A stretch of DNA of 64,000 nt from Candidatus Dechloromonas phosphoritropha (GTDB taxonomy: Bacteria; Pseudomonadota; Gammaproteobacteria; Burkholderiales; Rhodocyclaceae), in assembly GCA_016722705.1 (NCBI GenBank), contig JADKGN010000001.1:682001-746000 (forward strand), read 5' to 3'. The position numbers and the translations under genes are program-made. Of this stretch, positions 16,692 through 24,881 are shown in pieces (the stretch's first letter is position 1; each line of letters opens with the position of its first letter). The notes beneath the pieces were generated by a model that saw nothing but the letters and a program-made list of their open reading frames with translations, did not search any database and had not been told where the DNA came from.

Positions 16692-18139
16692 CATTCCATT
16701 ACACACAAATTATTCAAAATTACACTTTGAAGTTGAACTCGCGTCATAACGCATGAGCCTCTCTCGCGAATCTGATCCCGGCGGCGAAATCGACGACGCG
16801 TTGAAGGCCAAGCCAAAGGGTCTTCACCCCTGGCTCGCCATCGCCCTTGCGGGCCAGAAATCCGCCAAGCATCGCCACCAAGCGCACCACTTCATTGAGC
16901 CTGGGCGGCGTCTTGGGCACCTTCTTCCGATTCAGGATGTAAGCCGCTTGCCATTCGTCCTGCTCGAACAGCAAGGCCGCATCCAGGTCTGGGCAGGTAC
17001 GGCCCAGGCGCATGAGTCGGGCAATCCGCCAAGCCACCACCATGAACAGCGCCAGCGCCCGTTCCAGCCGCGCCACGGTGCTCAACTGCAACGCCTCTAC
17101 GCGGCAGCCGTTCTTGAGGACATGGAAGAACAGTTCGATCTCCCAGCGCGCCCGGTACCAGTCGATCAGTTCGGTCGCCGCTTCGAAAGAGTTAATCGGC
17201 CGATTGGTCAGCAGCCGCCATTCCACCGGCTTCACGCCCTCGGGGGCACTTTCTTCTCGCGCCACCAGACAACTCACCTCGATCCGGCTCCCCTTGCCGT
17301 CGGAGACCGTCACCCGCTTTGCCCAGACTCGTTGCCGAACGTCCCGCGCCTTCTGTCCTTGCCGCGAAGGCATCGTGAAGCGGATGCCGCCGAGCGCTTC
17401 GCTGGCCAGGACCTCAGTCCACAGCTTGCCGCCCTCGGGAAGCGCCCGATTGTGCTGGGAACGAATCAGCCAGTCGGCGGGATGCCCCAGCTCGCGGGCT
17501 TGCACCATCAGGGCCACGATGTCCGCCTCCCGATCCGCCACATACACCAGCCGGGTGTCCGGCATGCTGCTCGCCAACTCCGCGATGCGGGTGTAGCCCT
17601 CCGTCCAGCGGGTGCTTTCCAGCAGGCCACCTCGTTGGCCGCTCGCGTCCTTGGGTTCGCGTGCCCACATCCAGGCGTCCAGAACACCCAAGGGTTCACG
17701 CTGCGGACTGACCGCGTAGGTGGAATGCACGTACATCCCGCGTTGGGCTTCATACGAGAGCGGCCCCAGACCGGCAATGCGCTGACCATTGAAGTCGAGT
17801 TCCGTGGTGTCTTGGATGCACAGCACCACCGGATGCACCCGCATGCGCGTTTCGGCGCTTCCCCAGTGCGAGGCCAGGATGGCTTCCCATTCGATGTCGT
17901 CCTGCGCAAAAAACGATACGCCGCCTGGGTTTCCGCCCAGCCGCCGCAGGCTTGCGGGATACTGGCCATCGGATTGGCTGCCATGCGCTCCGCCAGCAGC
18001 ACCGTGCGCTTGTCCAGACGCCGGTCGCCCAGGTCGATCGCCTTGAATTCTTCCGCTGCCCAACCCATCACATCCACCCAGCATTTCTTGTAAAGTCAGC
18101 ATGTTACGCAGAGGTGTTGAAGTTGTGTGTAATGGGATG
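16692..18139 (-). mobile_element. IS4-family (IS50-like) element, copy 2
   Basis: 1,448 bp with ends CATTCCATTACACACAA and CATCCCATTACACACAA (right end inward) and a perfect 9-bp duplication GCTTGAACC at 16683-16691 and 18140-18148. It splits the third part of the host transposase. It is the sister of the element at 12515 in the opposite orientation, so the two form another long inverted pair. Confidence 0.9.
16744..18077 (-). pseudogene. IS50-like transposase with a frameshift
   Basis: The sequence is closely similar to the intact transposase at 12818-14146. The N-terminal ~50 residues (MGWAAEEFKAIDLGDRRLDKR onward) lie in one frame and the rest, from FAQDDIEW, in another. The shift falls in the run of A at 17908-17913. 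The intact copy reads CGC then six T there on its coding strand, while this copy has one base fewer. All DDE blocks remain downstream but are disconnected from the N-terminal DNA-binding part. Probably inactive. Confidence 0.85.
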
Positions 18140-18594
18140 GCTTGAACCATGTCCCTCTGATTGACCACAATCCGCGGGGGGGTCAGAAAGAGGAATTCGA
18201 GCCTGCCGATGCCATCCGTTATCACGAGCGCACGGTCGCTGAGCGAATCAACGGTCGACTCAAGGACGAGTTCGGCGCCAATGATGTCATGGTCAAAGGC
18301 CCAACCAAGGTCATGGGGCATCTGATGTTTGGCGTTCTGGCGCTGGCTGCCGATCAGTTGATGCGATTGCGACGATGAGCAAGTACCATCAACCTTCTTT
18401 CCAGACGATGCATTTGGCGATGCAGGGATGTGCTTTACTCAGGATCATGGAAAGAATGACTTACGGCTAGGTTCTGACACAGTTTTTACAAGCACGCAGC
18501 AAAAATCGCTTCTTGTAAGCGAATGCTGCGGCGCAGCATGCTTTGATTTTTGGTTTTGCAAGAGGCTATATTGTCATAGTATTGCGTCAACGTT

Positions 18595-19176
18595 TCATTG
18601 AACTGATCCTAATTGCGTTGTTACGCGAGCAGGAACACCAACGGCCAGCACACCTTTAGGAATTTCTGACTTAACCAATGCATGCGCACCAATAACGCAG
18701 CCATCGCCTAAGGTTGCGCCACGCAAGATTGTCGCTTTACAGCCAATCCATACATCCTGTCCTATGTGAATTGCTGAAGTAATGAACCCTGCATCTCTGA
18801 TTGGCCGCGTACGAGTGCTATGGTCCTGATCGCGAATAACTACATACTCCGCAATTAGGGTATCTTTGCCGATAAAAATATTTTCCATACAAACAATAAT
18901 TGATCCGGTTCCTATGAAAACATCATTTTCAATGATAACACGGCCATTTCGAGCAATTATTTGAACGTTTTCCCCAAAACAAGTACCTGGTCCAATTGCA
19001 ATCGAACCACCATCTGTTGCTTTAAGCAAAATACCTCGCCCAAAAAAACACCGTTTGCCAAGCACTATTTGGCGATTAAAAAAAACACCAGAATATACGG
19101 ACATTGTAATTAAATGGCTCTTAAATCGAACCAAGGCAGATGAAAATTTTCTAATGGAGAGGAAAATTAAACGCAT
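18595..19176 (-). CDS. Hexapeptide-repeat acyltransferase (WcaF/LbH type)
   Basis: 193 residues from ATG 19174-19176; the longer frame from 19221 includes IS flank. From about residue 50 the sequence shows the imperfect hexapeptide repeats of a left-handed beta helix (IAIGPGTCFGENV, VIIENDVFIGTGS, IHIGQDVWIGCKATIL, LGDGCVIGAHALV). RDQDHSTRTRPIRDAG carries the conserved His region of galactoside/virginiamycin-type O-acetyltransferases. The end VLAVGVPARV is standard for the family. It likely O-acetylates a sugar of the surface polysaccharide. An IS5 element lies immediately upstream. Confidence 0.88.
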   Translation of the reverse strand: MRLIFLSIRKFSSALVRFKSHLITMSVYSGVFFNRQIVLGKRCFFGRGILLKATDGGSIAIGPGTCFGENVQIIARNGRVIIENDVFIGTGSIIVCMENIFIGKDTLIAEYVVIRDQDHSTRTRPIRDAGFITSAIHIGQDVWIGCKATILRGATLGDGCVIGAHALVKSEIPKGVLAVGVPARVTTQLGSVQ

Positions 19177-19221
19177 GATATCGTCACTTGTCTGGAATCG
19201 ATTTGCGACCTGGAGTGGCAT

Positions 19222-20335
19222 TGGCGCAATATAATGTCATAGTTCGCCGCGTAGCGGGTTTTTGACGAGCGAGAGAGATACAGAGGGCAGCAAGAACGAA
19301 GATGGACGCAAGCACGGCGCAGCCGAAATGCCGCTACCAGGTAAAGAAGTGGGCGGAATACGATCGAGCGCTGGTCAATCGTGGCAACCTGACAATCTGG
19401 TTTGACGAAGCCAGCATCGCCCAGAATTGGACGCCGCCGCGACCGGTCGGGCGCGGCAAGCCGGGGTCTTACTCGGACCTGGCGATCCAGACCTGCCTGA
19501 CACGCAAAGCCCTGTTCCGTCTGCCCTACCGGGCCACCGAAGGCCTGCTCAACTCGTTGATGCGTTTGTCTGCGCTGGATTTGCCGGTGCCGGATCACAC
19601 CCATCTGTCGCGCCGGGCAGCCACGCTGGAAGTGCAGATACCCTGGCACCCGAGAACCGGGGCCACCCATGTCGTGGTCGACGCCACGGGCCTGAAGATA
19701 TTCGGCGAAGGCGAATGGCAAGTCCGCCAGCACGGGGTTGGCAAGCGCCGCACCTGGCGCAAGATTCATCTGGCGGTGGATGAAACGGCCAAAGACATCA
19801 TTGGCATTGAGGTGACGGCCGCCGACTGGCACGACAGCGAAGTTTTCCCTGACCTGTTGGCGCAAGTCGAGGGTGAAGTCTCCCAAGTCTCCGCCGATGG
19901 CGCCTACGACACCAAAGGCACCCATGCCGCAATCCGCGAGCGGAACGCCAAGGCGACGATTCCGCCGCGTGAGGATGCGGTGACCTGGGGAAACGACCAT
20001 CCCCGGGATGCCCTCCTGGCTGAGATCCAATCCAAGAGTCGCGCAGGCTGGAAGGAGGATTCCGCTTACCACCGACGCAGCATTGCCGGAAACATGATGT
20101 ATCGGCTCAAACAATTGGGCGATCATCTGTTCTCCCGTGAGTTTGACCGGCAGGTTGCCGAGAGCCACGTTCGAGTGGCGATCATCAACCGGTTCACCTG
20201 CCTCGGCATGCCGAAATCCGTCCGCGCTGGGCAAATTGTGGCTGCTGTATGAATCAGGATGGGGATAGGGGTGGTTCATGCCGAAAGTCTTGAATTTAAG
20301 CCCCTGTTGTATAAGTGAGTACTAATTGTGCACCA
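19222..20335 (+). mobile_element. IS5-family insertion sequence
   Basis: The ends are short imperfect inverted repeats (TGGCGCAATATAATG on the left, TGGTGCACAATTAG inward on the right). The same left and right ends flank the remnant at 7202-11278, which supports these limits. I cannot identify a convincing target duplication. It lies just upstream of the acyltransferase gene and may have separated it from its promoter. Confidence 0.75.
19302..20252 (+). CDS. IS5-family transposase
   Basis: 316 residues with the IS5/IS903-type DDE domain. Landmarks are GRPGSYSDLAIQTCL-like sequence near residue 55, VVVDATGLKIFGEGEW near 124 (first Asp), VSADGAYDTKGTH near 197 (second Asp), and YHRRSIAGNMMYRLKQLGD near 262 with the Y-R core. 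The reading frame is complete and the element ends are present, so it could be active and could mobilise the remnant ends at 7202 and 11278. Confidence 0.92.
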   Translation: MDASTAQPKCRYQVKKWAEYDRALVNRGNLTIWFDEASIAQNWTPPRPVGRGKPGSYSDLAIQTCLTRKALFRLPYRATEGLLNSLMRLSALDLPVPDHTHLSRRAATLEVQIPWHPRTGATHVVVDATGLKIFGEGEWQVRQHGVGKRRTWRKIHLAVDETAKDIIGIEVTAADWHDSEVFPDLLAQVEGEVSQVSADGAYDTKGTHAAIRERNAKATIPPREDAVTWGNDHPRDALLAEIQSKSRAGWKEDSAYHRRSIAGNMMYRLKQLGDHLFSREFDRQVAESHVRVAIINRFTCLGMPKSVRAGQIVAAV

Positions 20336-20357
20336 GCGCCCCGCAGAATTGCAAAAG

Positions 20358-21985
20358 CCTAAGCCGGACGAGCCGGAACCAAACAGGTATTACGATAGAA
20401 GCCTGACGAATGACCGAGGAGGCGATCATGTTGGCGATGGCTCTGGCGGAACGATACGTGACGAACATGCATGGCGTGCTTTCGTGCTTTGACCGGATCA
20501 TTATCACCGGCACGCTGCCTGGTGCGTGCTACGCGGCAGGAATGACGAGTTATTTGTACACGCACGGAATTCGGGTATTCGACTACCCGCGATTTGCCGA
20601 GCCGCTGCGAGATCGCATTCGTGAGCGTGCGCAGGAGGTGTGTCTGGCGGCGGGTATTGAAATCGAGCACGTCAGCAAAAGCCATATTCGCAAGGAAGAG
20701 TTGGTCGCGCGAGTGCTCGCCGGTCGCGGCGACGCACCGGGTTTGGTGCATGTGCTCTCGGCCATGGAAGCCTGTCCGAGCTACAAACCGTGGCATGACA
20801 AAGGCAGTGGCAAGACTTACCTGCGCCCCGATCAAGGCAAGTGCCTGCACTACTACTTCTATTTCATCGACGAGGAACTGGGGTTGTGCTACCTGCGTGT
20901 GCCGACGTGGGCACCGTTCGGGTTGCAGTTCTACTGTAATGGTCACAGCGCTCTGGCAAGAACTCTGACGCGAGAAAGGATCGACTTCCTCCAGCAGGAC
21001 AACGCCTTCCTGCGTGTCGCCGACATCGCGCAGGCGCAGGCGCTGGCGGATGCGTTCAGTCCCGACGTACTTCACCCGCGACTGGATCGCTATGCGCAGT
21101 GGTTGTGCCCAGTGCTTGACGTCTTTGGATCCTCGTATCACTGGAGCTTGCGCCAAGTCGAATACTCCACCGACCTGATGTTTCGCAGTGAGCAGATATT
21201 GGTTCCACTGTATGACGCCATTTCGCGCCAAGCGGTCTTGGCCGCCAACGCAGAACGCGTCTCCAGCTTTCTGGGCAAGAAGGTCACGCCACAACTGGCC
21301 CAGGAGATCGGTTCCCGGTTGTCCACCCGTATCGAGGGGCGCTGCATCAAGCACACCATGGGCGCCGCTGGCGTCAAGGTGTATGACAAATTCTCCCGCG
21401 TACTGCGGGTCGAAACGACCGTCAATGACGTGAGTTTCTTCAAACACCACCGCAAGGTGGAACACAAGGACAGGCACGCCACCCGAGAATTGGCGCCCCT
21501 GAAGAAGACAATCTATAGCCTGATCGACCTGCGCGACATCCTGCTCGGCTGCAACCAACGTTACCTGGCGTTCCTCTCCAGCCTCGATGACCCCAGTGCC
21601 GGCGAGCGTGACTTGGAGCGATTGAGCATGCCACGGTTGGGGGCGGCTCCCGGTGTCAAAGGGGTGAACTTCTTTGATCCTGCCAAGAAAGCCTTGCTGC
21701 AAACCATGCAACGCGGCGAGTTCAACATTCACGGTTGGCGTCGTGCCGATCTTCTCAGCTATCTGAAGCTCACTCCGTCCGCCATGTCGCGCCAACTTGC
21801 CCGACTGCGTACGCTCGGCTTGATCAAGAAAGTCACTCATACCTATCGCTACTACCTCACTCGATTGGGACGTTCAGTCGTCGCTGCGGCCTGCTCATTG
21901 ACCCGCTTCAACATAGTGCCAACCATGGCTTGCGCATCCTGAATTCTTCTCATGATTTGTGATGATTGAACTGGTTAGTGACTAA
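20358..21985 (+). mobile_element. 1,628-bp mobile element of unrecognised type, copy A
   Basis: The boundaries come from comparison with copy B (36783-38410). Identity begins at CCTAAGCCGGACGAGCC and ends at GGTTAGTGACTAA, and both copies are exactly 1,628 bp in unrelated flanks. The left end can form a short CCGG-ACGAG-CCGG hairpin, and the right end is the palindrome TTAGT-G-ACTAA. I see no terminal inverted repeat shared by the two ends and no target duplication. Copy A lies 22 bp from an IS5 end and abuts a glycosyltransferase fragment. Confidence 0.8.
20428..21942 (+). CDS. Candidate novel mobile-element protein with C-terminal winged helix
   Basis: 504 residues from ATG 20428, chosen because GAGGAGG sits 6 bases upstream; an in-frame ATG at 20410 lacks such a site. 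I do not recognise a transposase catalytic domain (no clear DDE, HUH, serine or tyrosine recombinase signature). Conserved-looking blocks are CFDRIIITGTLPG near the start, PSYKPWHDKGSGKTYLRPD in the middle, VYDKFSRVLRVETTVNDVSFFKHHR near residue 320, and a C-terminal MarR-like winged helix (LSYLKLTPSAMSRQLARLRTLGLI). It is the only gene of the element and is almost identical to 36853-38367. A DNA-mobilising role is inferred from the duplication, not from its fold. Confidence 0.6.
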   Translation: MLAMALAERYVTNMHGVLSCFDRIIITGTLPGACYAAGMTSYLYTHGIRVFDYPRFAEPLRDRIRERAQEVCLAAGIEIEHVSKSHIRKEELVARVLAGRGDAPGLVHVLSAMEACPSYKPWHDKGSGKTYLRPDQGKCLHYYFYFIDEELGLCYLRVPTWAPFGLQFYCNGHSALARTLTRERIDFLQQDNAFLRVADIAQAQALADAFSPDVLHPRLDRYAQWLCPVLDVFGSSYHWSLRQVEYSTDLMFRSEQILVPLYDAISRQAVLAANAERVSSFLGKKVTPQLAQEIGSRLSTRIEGRCIKHTMGAAGVKVYDKFSRVLRVETTVNDVSFFKHHRKVEHKDRHATRELAPLKKTIYSLIDLRDILLGCNQRYLAFLSSLDDPSAGERDLERLSMPRLGAAPGVKGVNFFDPAKKALLQTMQRGEFNIHGWRRADLLSYLKLTPSAMSRQLARLRTLGLIKKVTHTYRYYLTRLGRSVVAAACSLTRFNIVPTMACAS

Positions 21986-22066
21986 TGTGGCGTAATCCTT
22001 GATCCTCTTGAGCGTACCGACCGCCAAAATCCGACGGTGCCCTCCAGCGCACCAGCCCTGCGGTTC
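21986..22066 (-). pseudogene. Fragment of a GT4 glycosyltransferase paralogue
   Basis: About 27 codons on the minus strand (EPQGWCAGGHRRILAVGT, then LKRIKDYAT) closely match residues around 190-220 of the GT4 encoded at 5870-6994, at both DNA and protein level. The fragment is cut on the left by the 1,628-bp element and loses similarity before the IS3-type element on the right. It is a relic of a second copy of that gene. Confidence 0.75.
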
Positions 22067-22101
22067 GGTTGCGGCGCGCGTCAAGATAGTTGTCGCCTCG
22101 G

Positions 22102-23193
22102 TCATGCAGCCAATGGCGGAATAAGCTTGTCTTCCAGATGCGCGTTGGCGATGCAATCGCGATCTGGATTGAGGGTCACTACACCGACCGGCGTCCAATT
22201 TCGTGTCTGACCAGTCCAGCGCGCCGGGTTGAGATCACGCGCTGAGGTATAGACGGCATGTCGGGCCGCGAGAATGGCGAGATCCTCGCCGGCATGGCGC
22301 TGGGCTGGGCTGACATAACGAATGCCACTGTGCCGATGCTCGACGTTGTACCAGTGCACGAAGCTGACTGCCCAGGTCCTGGCGTCGTCGAGCTCGGCAA
22401 AGCCGTTAGCAGGAAACTCAGGGCGGTATTTGGCCGTCCGAAACAGCGATTCCGCGTAAGCATTGTCATCACTGACTCGGGGTCGAGAATACGAGGGCCT
22501 GACTCCCAGCCAGTTGAGCATCGCCAGCACCGTCGTGGCCTTGAGCGTCGAGCCGTTGTCGCCGTGCAGAACAGGCTTGGTCGCGAGTGCGGCAATCCCC
22601 TCGGCGAGCGCCGTACGGCGCACCAGATGCGCGGCATGGTCGGCGTGATCGCTGCCGTGCACCTCCCAGCCGACAATCTTGCGGCTATACAGGTCGAGGA
22701 TGAGATAAAGGTGAAACCAGTGCCCCTTAACCTTGCCTGGCAGATAAGTCATGTCCCAGCACCACACCTGGCGCGGCGTGGTGGCAATGTGCGTGGTCGG
22801 CACTCGCTGTTGCCTGGGCGCCTTGGCCCGTCCTCGGAGGGTGGTTTGACCGTGCTCACGCAGCACTCGGCTGAAGGTGGATTCGCTGGCCAGGTAAATC
22901 CCTTCATCAGCCAGCATCGGCACCATGCGCGCTGGCGGCACGGCCGCAAAGCGTGGCTCGTTGGCCACGGCAAGCACCTGCGTGCGTTCGGCCTCACTGA
23001 GCGCGTGCCTGGGCGTCGGGCGCATGGACAAGGGCCGGCGATCTGCGCAGATGCCGCCCTCAATGGCTTTCCAGCGTTGCAAGGTGCGCAACTCGATGCC
23101 GGCTACCTCGCAGGCAAGCCTGAGCCGAGCACCGGCGACATGGGCGGTATGGATGTCTTGGGCCAAGGCTTGGCGATCTTCAAGGCCGATCAT
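22102..23193 (-). CDS. IS3-type transposase OrfB (integrase core)
   Basis: 363 residues. The N-terminal half carries helix-turn-helix segments (ACEVAGIELRTLQRWK). The rve/DDE core then follows: VWCWDMTYLPG near residue 144 with the first Asp, PVLHGDNGSTLKAT near 210 with the second, and DNAYAESLFRTAKYRPEFP near 242 with the catalytic Glu. HRHSGIRYVSPAQRHAG is the usual C-terminal integrase tail. It overlaps the orfA stop by 4 bases. Confidence 0.9.
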   Translation of the reverse strand: MIGLEDRQALAQDIHTAHVAGARLRLACEVAGIELRTLQRWKAIEGGICADRRPLSMRPTPRHALSEAERTQVLAVANEPRFAAVPPARMVPMLADEGIYLASESTFSRVLREHGQTTLRGRAKAPRQQRVPTTHIATTPRQVWCWDMTYLPGKVKGHWFHLYLILDLYSRKIVGWEVHGSDHADHAAHLVRRTALAEGIAALATKPVLHGDNGSTLKATTVLAMLNWLGVRPSYSRPRVSDDNAYAESLFRTAKYRPEFPANGFAELDDARTWAVSFVHWYNVEHRHSGIRYVSPAQRHAGEDLAILAARHAVYTSARDLNPARWTGQTRNWTPVGVVTLNPDRDCIANAHLEDKLIPPLAA

Positions 23194-23669
23194 TCGGCAT
23201 CGCCTTTGTTGAAGATCGCCGCGACTTTTTTTGAGAGAACTAGCAGGGCAGCGGTTTCAGCGAGTGCCCGGGCCTTGCGTAGCAATTCGCGTTCGAGTTC
23301 CTTGATGCGTTTGCGGTCTTGTCGGGTTGCTTGCGGGCTGGCTCTGACTTCTTCCGGTTCGGCCAACGCTGTCGTGGCGCTGGCCCACCATTTGATCAGC
23401 TCGTCCGGATAAACGCCGTGCTCTCGACACCACGCGCTTTTGCTGGTTTCGTCCAGCGCCGCAGTGACGATCACCGCCTCCAGGCGCGCCGCCACAGTCC
23501 ATGCCCGCCCTCGGGCGGGCATGGACTGCGCGTCATCTCGCCAACGCTCAAGGGTTCCCGAACCAATGCCTACTTCACGGGCCACCACATCTATTGCTGC
23601 ATTTTCCGGCGCCAACAATCGTGCTACCGCTCTACCTTTGAACTTCTCTGAATACCTTGCCATTTCCAT
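23190..23669 (-). CDS. IS3-type OrfA (DNA-binding subunit)
   Basis: 159 residues. RYSEKFKGRAVARLL opens an HTH_Tnp-type domain with AREVGIGSGTLERWRDD. A second helix-turn-helix (SAWCREHGVYPDELIKWW) follows. The C-terminus is a coiled coil (RKRIKELERELLRKARALAE) that fits OrfA-OrfB pairing. Its 4-base overlap with orfB suggests coupled translation. Confidence 0.85.
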   Translation of the reverse strand: MEMARYSEKFKGRAVARLLAPENAAIDVVAREVGIGSGTLERWRDDAQSMPARGRAWTVAARLEAVIVTAALDETSKSAWCREHGVYPDELIKWWASATTALAEPEEVRASPQATRQDRKRIKELERELLRKARALAETAALLVLSKKVAAIFNKGDAE

Positions 23670-23739
23670 CCTTTGTCGCCGCCCCAGGGGGAGATTCTAT
23701 CGAGGCGACAACTATTCTGACGTAGGGGGCTGCGGTCAA

Positions 23740-24042
23740 TCATCGTCTTGCGCTCAGCAGTCCCGCCTTAATGAGCGCGCCTTCTAAAAAATCATTTTCC
23801 AGACTCAGGCGACCAATCTTTGCTTCCATGGCCAGAATGTCCGGGCCTTTCTCCTTGGCGGCCGTGTCGCCAAACACGACTGACGAACGCTCCATCAACT
23901 GTGTCTTCCAGTCGGTAATCTGGTTGGGGTGAACATCGAACTGCTGCGCCATCTCGGCCAGCGTCTTGTCGCCCTTGATGGCCGCCATCGCCACCTTCGC
24001 CTTGAACTCCGGCGAGTGATTCCGCCGCTTCCTTCTCGTCAT
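23740..24042 (-). pseudogene. IS3-family OrfA remnant without its OrfB
   Basis: About 100 residues of a standard IS3 OrfA: RRNHSPEFKAKVAMAAIKGDKTL, then a helix-turn-helix (MAQQFDVHPNQITDWK), then a leucine-rich coiled coil (AKIGRLSLENDFLEGALIKAGLL). No OrfB follows; the downstream sequence ends near 23735 beside the neighbouring IS3-type element. The OrfA frame itself looks whole, but the element is broken. Confidence 0.8.
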
Positions 24043-24119
24043 CTTCTTGCTCCTCATTTCGGCCGCTACGCGGCCTGCGATTGAGCAAGGCTATCACTTA
24101 TCCCCCTGTCCGAATTTCT

Positions 24120-24420
24120 GGGGCCGGCTCTATGTGCAATCGACGAGTCGTAGGCCATGGTTCTTGATTATCGAAAACCGCTTGGACTATTAGTGAGCTT
24201 CCCTCTGTTTTTCGTCTTCCAATCCTGCGGCATTATGCCGCCAATTCTTTCCCATGCTGACTGCTGAGCCAGTTGTTCAGGAACCGCTGTGGCAGATCGT
24301 ACGCTGATTTTGGTCATTGGCCTGTGGCTTTACTATTTGAGTCGTAGGCGCGTATTCAACCGGTGGACTGCCGTAACGCCGACTGGCTGCGAGGAGCCTA
24401 AGCTCCGATCCTAACTACTA
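24120..24420. other. Intergenic stretch, no gene seen
   Basis: The roughly 300 bp between the IS3 remnant and the small membrane-protein gene hold no convincing coding frame, RNA gene or terminal repeat on either strand. Confidence 0.5.
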
Positions 24421-24430
24421 TGGCTGCCCC

Positions 24431-24646
24431 ATGTTCAAACTGATAATTGCCCCGTTGATTGCCTATCTGACCCGGCTCCGCTTTCCGGCCCTGTTCGCCA
24501 TTGCCGCCGTGCTGTTCATTCTGGATTTTCTGATCCCGGATGCTATTCCCTTTGTCGATGAAATCCTGTTGGGACTGAGTGCCGCTCTTCTCGGGAGCTG
24601 GAAGAAGCGGAAGGACAAGGATTCGCCAAACGATCCGTCTGGTTGA
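24431..24646 (+). CDS. Small membrane protein, DUF6116-like
   Basis: 71 residues: one or two hydrophobic segments (LIIAPLIAYL and ALFAIAAVLFILDFLIPD), a DEILLGLSAALLGSWKKRK block and a polar tail. This resembles the short DUF6116 proteins found in many proteobacteria, whose role is unknown. It is the only non-mobile gene between 19200 and 27700. An inverted repeat that could act as a terminator follows at 24811. Confidence 0.65.
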   Translation: MFKLIIAPLIAYLTRLRFPALFAIAAVLFILDFLIPDAIPFVDEILLGLSAALLGSWKKRKDKDSPNDPSG

Positions 24647-24810
24647 TAGCTGTAGGCCAACCGCCCTCCTTGCGTTGCATACATCTCGACACACCCTGTT
24701 GCAAGCCGTTACTTGAGTTGCGAGGGTCCGGCCAGTATCTTGGGTTCATGCGCTGAACCCCCAACAGCGTTGGCGACCGACCTCCCTCCCCCCTCCAACT
24801 CGGGCCGCCT

Positions 24811-24844
24811 GAAAGCCTCGCACTTCCCCCGGTGCGGGGCTTTC
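24811..24844 (+). terminator. Rho-independent-type hairpin
   Basis: GAAAGCCTCGCAC (24811-24823) pairs with GTGCGGGGCTTTC (24832-24844) over 13 positions with one G-T wobble and an 8-base loop. A short T-rich run follows (GTCATTTT). It lies 165 bp after the DUF6116-like gene. The spacing is long, so it may end another transcript. Confidence 0.5.
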
Positions 24845-24881
24845 GTCATTTTGGGCTGACTTCCTTGCCAAATGCTCCAGA

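Larger units (their letters stand above)
14237..18378 (+). pseudogene. IS5/IS1182-like transposase in three pieces
   Basis: The pieces are 14237-14571 (N-terminus with DUF772-like PCQRGWLANAFVAKAVLGL), 16093-16691 (starting TFSRAFEEFAQARLAERVHEALI, with the first catalytic Asp in HLSRDGTAIM and later GYKMGWNGCKLHIDT and DAAYCSLELHDHC) and 18149-18378 (ERTVAERINGRLKDEFGAND, with the catalytic Glu). Codon phase is kept once one copy of each target duplication is removed. The gene was whole before IS4-type elements entered at 14572 and 16692. It is inactive now. Confidence 0.8.
12455..18568 (+). mobile_element. IS5/IS1182-like element broken by three nested insertions
   Basis: The ends are inverted repeats built on AGCCTCTTGCAAAA (left from 12456; right copy ending at 18567), with a possible 4-bp TATT duplication outside. 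Taking out the three insertions and one copy of each target duplication restores one continuous transposase frame on the plus strand (14237-14571, 16093-16691, 18149-18378). The original element would be about 1.5 kb. Confidence 0.72.
22086..23715 (-). mobile_element. IS3-type insertion sequence
   Basis: Inverted ends ATAGTTGTCGCCTCG lie at 22086-22100 and, inverted, at 23701-23715. They enclose two overlapping minus-strand genes in the orfA-orfB order. No clear target duplication is seen. Confidence 0.82.

Noticed and set aside
17905..17915. Programmed frameshifting in the second IS50-like transposase
   Set aside because: The A/T run looks slippery, but the sister copy encodes the same protein in one frame, so a one-base deletion is the simpler explanation.
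20359..21840. 493-residue antisense frames inside both 1,628-bp elements
   Set aside because: They are reverse-strand shadows of the 504-residue gene, without a ribosome site or recognisable motif.
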